Part shown: positions 32,402 through 37,085 of the stretch, piece by piece
Layout of the letters: each line of letters starts with the position of its first letter
How positions within the stretch are numbered: the stretch's first letter is position 1
Origin: Candidatus Phelpsiimicrobium noxiivivens
GTDB lineage: Bacteria > Omnitrophota > Gorgyraeia > Velamenicoccales > Velamenicoccaceae
Length of the DNA: 37,085 nucleotides
Assembly: GCA_001873995.1 (NCBI GenBank)
Contig: MNVR01000022.1
Span: forward strand, 1-37,085
Reading direction: 5' to 3'
Made by a program: the position numbers and the translations under genes
Notes under the pieces: model-generated
Told to the model about the DNA's origin: nothing
What the model saw: only the letters and a program-made list of their open reading frames with translations
The model's database searches: none

Positions 32402-33589
32402 TTAATTTTCTTGTTCCCATCTTATATTATAATTAAAAGTTTCGAAGCCAGCACTAGGAAGACTCCTCAAAAATTCTTGTGCTGCTTGTTGTGCGGCTAA
32501 ATTTATTGCATTGGGGACAAGGGCTTGAATCATTTGCGCAATTGCATTTTGTAGCTGCGCTGCATTTATCCCTACAGGTAAAGCAGGTAGAGCGGGAAAT
32601 GAAACATTTGACAAATTAATCGTTACATTGGGAGGGATTTTTCTAAGTCTTCTTACGCGTACACTTTTTTTACAGATATCGATGCGCTTTTGACTTTCAA
32701 TACATGCCATACTTAAATTATCCCAAATATGCTCATCAAGATTGTTTGATTCTAAATGCTGGTCGGGTGTAAAAGGTTTGTGAAAAGAGAACATGTTTTC
32801 GTATTCTTTATATAAATTCCAGCAGTCATCTTCTATCTTGAAATCCTCTGCCATCCGTATAAACTCTATACCTACCTGATCCTTAGCTTCTTTTCTATAA
32901 ATTGTGTGCCTATGAGAAAATATTTCTGCTGAAAGTTTTTTCACAATTTTTTTATTTTTACCTTCTTTCAAAGGTGTTTGCCGAGTATTAAGTAATCGCA
33001 GGGCAACCAAATTCGTTTGATTAAGAAGCCTATTAACTGTACCTAAAACTAAAGGATGTACTTGCTGAGTTATTTGTTCGAATCCCTTTATCTTCTCTAA
33101 AGAACGCTTGCAACCAATCTTTTCTAATAGCGAAAAATATCCTGTAACATCTTCCACTGAAACAGGAAGTCGCCTATCAGAATTTTTTTCAGATGGATTA
33201 TAAGGACCACTACCAATAGTGATGTCGATTGGCCCTAATTCACCTTTATCTGTCATAATAATTTCATCCGCACCCAGGGCAATCATGGTTGCTGCACTGT
33301 GAGCTCGATAAGGAATTATTACATTAAATTTGCCAAGACTGTTCTCCCGAAACATTGAAACTATTGACCACGGAGTATCACTATCACCGCCACGGCTATA
33401 AATAAAAAGATCGATATTTTGAGGCTTATCCGGCTTTAGTAACCGAATATGTTCATAAAGAATGGGGACAATATCTTCAGCAATTTGTGAAGAAAGATTT
33501 GGCCGATCACTTGTTATATAAGCAAGTACTTTTGATTTATGTTTTGCTTCTATCGCTGAAATTATTTCTTTTCTTTTTTCTCTACTCAT
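32402..33589 (-). CDS. SDH-family Clp-fold serine protease
   Basis: 395 residues, AGGAGG 7 bases before the ATG. Residues 55-125 carry a ClpP/SppA crotonase-type core: LFIYSRGGDSDT, PYRAHSAATMIALGAD with nucleophile S98, and KGELGPID. This is the pattern of the serine-dehydrogenase-proteinase (SDH) family, soluble relatives of SppA. There is no signal peptide or membrane anchor, so it is cytoplasmic. The C-terminal half is helical, with a hydrophobic region (FPALPALPVG, AAQLQNAIAQMIQAL). SDH-type proteases are seen beside restriction and other defence genes; here it follows a restriction-modification gene and a zinc ribbon. A proteolytic effector is possible, not shown. Confidence 0.8.
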   Translation of the reverse strand: MSREKRKEIISAIEAKHKSKVLAYITSDRPNLSSQIAEDIVPILYEHIRLLKPDKPQNIDLFIYSRGGDSDTPWSIVSMFRENSLGKFNVIIPYRAHSAATMIALGADEIIMTDKGELGPIDITIGSGPYNPSEKNSDRRLPVSVEDVTGYFSLLEKIGCKRSLEKIKGFEQITQQVHPLVLGTVNRLLNQTNLVALRLLNTRQTPLKEGKNKKIVKKLSAEIFSHRHTIYRKEAKDQVGIEFIRMAEDFKIEDDCWNLYKEYENMFSFHKPFTPDQHLESNNLDEHIWDNLSMACIESQKRIDICKKSVRVRRLRKIPPNVTINLSNVSFPALPALPVGINAAQLQNAIAQMIQALVPNAINLAAQQAAQEFLRSLPSAGFETFNYNIRWEQEN

Positions 33590-33601
33590 TAAAGTCCTCC
33601 T

Positions 33602-33784
33602 CTAACCCTTATTATCTTTTCTGAACTTCTTCCCGCATTTCGGGCATTCAACTTCGTTATCGAAAAACAAACTGCACGGCACGTCGGCCCCGCAATGCGG
33701 GCATTTCACGACATCCGCACCCATGGTGAAATCGTATCCCATAAACTCATCAAACAAATCATCGCCGTTACCCGCTAAAAACAT
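33602..33784 (-). CDS. Small zinc-ribbon protein
   Basis: 60 residues. CPHC (C28, C31) and CPKC (C47, C50) form a zinc ribbon ending in a basic tail (GKKFRKDNKG); an acidic N-terminal part (GNGDDLFDEFMGYDF) precedes it. C37 lies between the pairs. It starts 7 bases after the restriction-modification stop and ends 12 bases before the protease ATG, so it is part of a tight three-gene row. It might bind nucleic acid or hold the neighbouring proteins together. Confidence 0.7.
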   Translation of the reverse strand: MFLAGNGDDLFDEFMGYDFTMGADVVKCPHCGADVPCSLFFDNEVECPKCGKKFRKDNKG

Positions 33785-33791
33785 CGTAAAG

Positions 33792-36700
33792 CTAATCCCC
33801 CTTATCGGATCCCTCTACGATCTTTATTTCCTCTTTAGCAAGCCCGTACAGCTCATAGACCATCTGGTCAATTTGACGCTCACAGTCCTTAACTTTGGCC
33901 TGTTTTGATGTATTGGTTAAATAATTATCTGACTTCGTAATAGAGAGAATTCTGTCAACGGTCTCGATAAACTCATCTTGTTTTGATGAACGAATATCTG
34001 GAATGCCGATGCAGTCAAGAGCAGGAATAGTAATTTGCCAACCAAAAAATAATTTTGAGTAACAATAATTAATCAAGCTAGAGTTCAATATGGCCAAAAT
34101 AAACTTAAGTTTATAATTATCGTTTCGCAATAAACATACATAAGCGGTATTCAGACAAAAATACTGTTCGTCATCATAAGCACAACTGATTTGCATACTT
34201 TTTCTTGGTAAGAGGATTTTTTCTTTGGCTAAAAATAATCTTTCCTCGCGGGCTCTATGCAGTTTATTTGTATAATGGATGAATTTATTTTCATTTTTAT
34301 TTTTCCAATTGATTAACCATTTTAATACGTCGCGGCCATCAAGAACTTTTTTATACTTTTCCGTTTTCATCTCATTCGCAAACACTTTTTCTTTTGGCTG
34401 GCCTGAATAAATAATCCCTTGTTGTATTTCTAAAATATCCCTAATCGTTGGTATTTTACTATTAAGAATCTTAAATACGATATGTTTTGAATCGTTATCA
34501 AGATTTACCGTATACATGAAAAATGGTAATTCCCTAAAAAGGCTTTGTTGTAAAAATATGATTTCTTCTTTGAGATCACGTAATACCGGAAATTCTCCGA
34601 TAGGATTGCTATCATTTATTGTGCTAATTATTGAAGTATCTACAGCTGCATCAAACACGCGCGTTGTAAATAAGTTAATAAACAAGATTGTTGCATTATC
34701 GAGTAAATATTTTCGGATATATTGATATTCAACATTTGAATATAACCCTTCTGGCAATATAAATGTCAGGATACCTTTGGTTTTTAAAATCTTGTTGCCT
34801 TTTTCGAGAAATAAGGTGAATAGATTAAATCTACCCTGACCAGTCTCAAAAACTTGACTAAATGTTTTTTTATCCTTCGGTTTAATCTCTTTGACGCTTA
34901 CATAAGGCGGATTTGCAATCACCACATCAAACCCACCTTTTTCCTGAAAAACTTCAGAAAAATGTAGTTTCCAAAGGAAAAATGGTTTGATATTTGCCTT
35001 CTTTAATTCCTCTAATTTTTTAATCTCGGATGTTTTATTTTGTTCTTTCAGGGTTGCTTCAATAAGATCCCATTCAAGCCTTTCAATTTGTCTTTTAAGC
35101 TCGTCTTTCTTCCCTTTCTGCGTGGTTTCAAAGAACTCTTTATGAAGCCGCTTGAGCTCATCGGATTTCTTCTTGGCTGTGCTGTAGATATCAAACAGGC
35201 TTGCATTTTCTTCAACTCTTTTCCCGGACTGCTCGAGCCGTTTTATCTGGGCATTAATCTTTTTGAGCTCATCGTCTATCTGTTGCTTTTTATCCCGGGT
35301 CAACTTATCCGCCTGATGGAGCCTGATATATTCAGACGAAAGCTCTGCCTGTTTCTCCTTCAGGGCCGATACCTGCTTCTCCTTATCAAGATTAACTGTA
35401 GATATCAATTTATCATCGAACAGCCGCACGCCTTCATATTCCTCCAAAAGACTGTTTCCCTGCATAATCTTATAGTCCAGGTTCGGCAATGGCTTAATCT
35501 GGCGAATGTCCTCCTCATCTACCACAAGTGAAAGCCACAGGCGAAGCTTGGCAATCTCAACAGCACTGGGGTCAATATCAACACCATAGAGTGAATTATG
35601 AATACAATCCCATTTAAAATTGTATAATGTCCGCTTGGGATCTTTGATATAGCTGGAAAGTGTCTTGCGGATTCTGACTATTTCGGTCATCATACCAACC
35701 GGGAATGCGCCGGAACCAATCGCGGGATCGCACACCTTGATATTTACCAGTCTGTCATCAATTAGCTTAGCATTATCCCTGATGCTTTCGGGAAGCTTAT
35801 AATAATATCTCTGGGTTTCTTCTCCTTTTTTCTCAACCCACGCTTCATTCTCCCCGACACTTTCGCCGTATTTAATTAGCTTTTCGCAATCTTCCTTTAA
35901 GACCTTGCCTTCTAATTCTGTCGCCAAGTAATTAAGTAAACTTTGCACGCACATGTAATGGACAATTTCCCGGGGGGTGTAATATGTCCCCTTGGATTTA
36001 CGGTCTTTTACCTCCAGAAGATTCTCAAAAACCTTCCCGAGCATCTCTGGATCAACTGCCACTTCTTTTTCCAATGGCTCATCTTCTTTAACCGTAAAGT
36101 TATACCGATCAAAAATATCTAAAATGCCGTTGCCCTTGTCGCCTTCTTTAGTCTTGTAACTATTAGAAAACAAATCGTTGGGAAGAAGGATATCCGTATG
36201 CACCCAATCGTAATTGTTTACGGGATCAAAAAGGCCTCCGTTTAGGAAGGGAATCTTGCAGTTAAAGCGGCTATAGAAGTCGTCGTCACGTTCTCGCGCC
36301 AAAGCTTCATAAAAAAGCGGCTCTAGGATATCGTTAAAAAAATTCTTATATGAGCCATGCTTTCCTTCAAATAATTCCCGTAAAAAGTTCTTAGGACCCG
36401 TTCCCCAGTCCGCATCGCGCTTAACACCGAACCATCCCTTTTTTTGTAAGAAGTAAAGGAAAACTATCTGTCCGAGAAGCTTTTTTGAGAAGTCAACAGT
36501 ATCAACTCCTTTAGCTTCAAAATCTTCCCTGATTTTCTTATCCTTCTTAACGGTGTCGTCTAAGGTCTCTTTTGTCCACAAGAAGAGTTCTCGGTATTTC
36601 TCAAAGAATTCTCTCGTGACTTTTTCAATATTGAAAGCTTCTTCAAGTTGGGCAAAGACAGGGTTTCTTTCATCGTCAGCAACGAGATCAACAAGCTGGC

Positions 36701-37085
36701 TCTGCGCAGTATGGCTGTTTTCATTGACTCCAACGAGGAATGACCATCTGCGCGCTGGAGTAAATTCTTCCTTTACCCTCATCCGACCCGACTTCCCTTC
36801 CTCAAACCGATAATCCATTTTAACCAAAGAGAAGCGCCAGTCTTCTTCATTCGGAGCAACAAAGGCAACCAACGCGGCATCCTTTAATTCTCCGCCCCGG
36901 CTGCCATTCAAATACCAAGCGACGAAATTCCTCTGCATGGTACGAGCGCGCTCTATAGATGTTTCTTTCTTTAGCTTTGCAATCAGAACATCTATTTTAT
37001 GCTCGCCGTCGGTATATTTCCCTATTCTCTCTAACGTATTGATATACTGCTCATAGGCATCAGGAATATAATTCCCTTTATAAAT
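33792..37085 (-). CDS. Eco57I-type restriction-modification protein, start beyond window
   Basis: 1,097 residues are visible and the frame is open at the right edge; the ATG at 36938 is internal, because 49 more in-frame codons precede it (IYKGNYIPDAYEQYINTLER and on). Adenine-methyltransferase motifs are VCDPAIGSGAFPVGM (motif I, about 35690-35735) and VIANPPYVSV (motif IV, about 34900-34922). A long charged coiled coil lies between them (about 34970-35400). The C-terminal part, with SGQPKEKVF and KILLPRKSM, resembles a TaqI-like target-recognition domain. This fits a type IIG enzyme (cutting and methylation in one chain) or a solitary methyltransferase such as PglX; the N-terminal part that would settle this is mostly outside the window. 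Confidence 0.88.
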   Translation of the reverse strand: MYKGNYIPDAYEQYINTLERIGKYTDGEHKIDVLIAKLKKETSIERARTMQRNFVAWYLNGSRGGELKDAALVAFVAPNEEDWRFSLVKMDYRFEEGKSGRMRVKEEFTPARRWSFLVGVNENSHTAQSQLVDLVADDERNPVFAQLEEAFNIEKVTREFFEKYRELFLWTKETLDDTVKKDKKIREDFEAKGVDTVDFSKKLLGQIVFLYFLQKKGWFGVKRDADWGTGPKNFLRELFEGKHGSYKNFFNDILEPLFYEALARERDDDFYSRFNCKIPFLNGGLFDPVNNYDWVHTDILLPNDLFSNSYKTKEGDKGNGILDIFDRYNFTVKEDEPLEKEVAVDPEMLGKVFENLLEVKDRKSKGTYYTPREIVHYMCVQSLLNYLATELEGKVLKEDCEKLIKYGESVGENEAWVEKKGEETQRYYYKLPESIRDNAKLIDDRLVNIKVCDPAIGSGAFPVGMMTEIVRIRKTLSSYIKDPKRTLYNFKWDCIHNSLYGVDIDPSAVEIAKLRLWLSLVVDEEDIRQIKPLPNLDYKIMQGNSLLEEYEGVRLFDDKLISTVNLDKEKQVSALKEKQAELSSEYIRLHQADKLTRDKKQQIDDELKKINAQIKRLEQSGKRVEENASLFDIYSTAKKKSDELKRLHKEFFETTQKGKKDELKRQIERLEWDLIEATLKEQNKTSEIKKLEELKKANIKPFFLWKLHFSEVFQEKGGFDVVIANPPYVSVKEIKPKDKKTFSQVFETGQGRFNLFTLFLEKGNKILKTKGILTFILPEGLYSNVEYQYIRKYLLDNATILFINLFTTRVFDAAVDTSIISTINDSNPIGEFPVLRDLKEEIIFLQQSLFRELPFFMYTVNLDNDSKHIVFKILNSKIPTIRDILEIQQGIIYSGQPKEKVFANEMKTEKYKKVLDGRDVLKWLINWKNKNENKFIHYTNKLHRAREERLFLAKEKILLPRKSMQISCAYDDEQYFCLNTAYVCLLRNDNYKLKFILAILNSSLINYCYSKLFFGWQITIPALDCIGIPDIRSSKQDEFIETVDRILSITKSDNYLTNTSKQAKVKDCERQIDQMVYELYGLAKEEIKIVEGSDKGD

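Noticed and set aside
1-37085. CRISPR arrays, tRNA or rRNA genes
   Set aside because: No regularly spaced repeats and no tRNA T-loop or rRNA-like sequence noticed on reading; a covariance search was not possible.

Overview
The window comes from a diderm (Gram-negative-type) bacterium. It carries an Mla-type lipid transporter, an outer-membrane barrel ending in Phe, a lipoprotein with a lipobox, and remnants of a MacA/MacB/TolC-type export operon. Gene order and style (H+-pyrophosphatase, GlnRS, many ATGA-coupled genes, short GIY-YIG genes, palindromic scars) recall uncultured candidate phyla such as Omnitrophota. That placement is an impression, not something proven from this sequence. Every intact gene is on the minus strand, so operons read from high to low coordinates. 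The only plus-strand coding trace is a decayed recombinase tail.

Layout, left to right. (1) 1-163: start of an IS transposase and the end of its element, beside the stop codon of a KimA-like permease. (2) 172-4523: K+-independent membrane pyrophosphatase plus the permease, behind a good sigma70 promoter. (3) 4537-7493: an operon of a tiny zinc protein with a non-AUG start, a DEAD-box helicase and MgtE, preceded by a promoter and a leader with a run of hairpins. (4) 7544-11572: a TolC / HlyD / ABC ATPase / MacB-type permease operon carrying about six frameshifts. (5) 11619-14394: GlnRS translated directly behind a HEPN and an HTH-nucleotidyltransferase (MNT) gene, with promoter and a palindromic operator candidate. 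(6) 14408-22023: a long coupled operon of an anti-sigma-type kinase, a STAS protein, MlaE, MlaF, MlaD, a FecR protein, a beta-barrel, a CHASE2-SpoIIE phosphatase and a TPR-like K+-channel protein. (7) 22087-26434: an FtsX/LolD-type ABC exporter with a RhlA-like hydrolase, a methyltransferase and a Cys-rich protein of unknown function. (8) 26445-28110: a mosaic of palindromes, direct repeats, a GIY-YIG/Fic chimera and a recombinase relic. (9) 28119-37085: a defence-like island with an Eco57I-type restriction-modification protein (running off the right edge), a zinc ribbon, a Clp-fold serine protease, a small protein, a TrlF-like PHP/SMC ATPase and a lipoprotein.

The most unusual system is region 6. 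All three parts of a phosphorylation-based partner switch (kinase, STAS antagonist, PP2C phosphatase with a periplasmic CHASE2 sensor) bracket a lipid transporter, a FecR protein, a barrel and an ion channel in one transcription unit. This suggests an envelope-sensing circuit in which the STAS protein may act both as antagonist and as MlaB. Region 9 is the next most interesting, as a possible multi-gene defence locus. Region 5 links a toxin-antitoxin-like pair to a tRNA synthetase.
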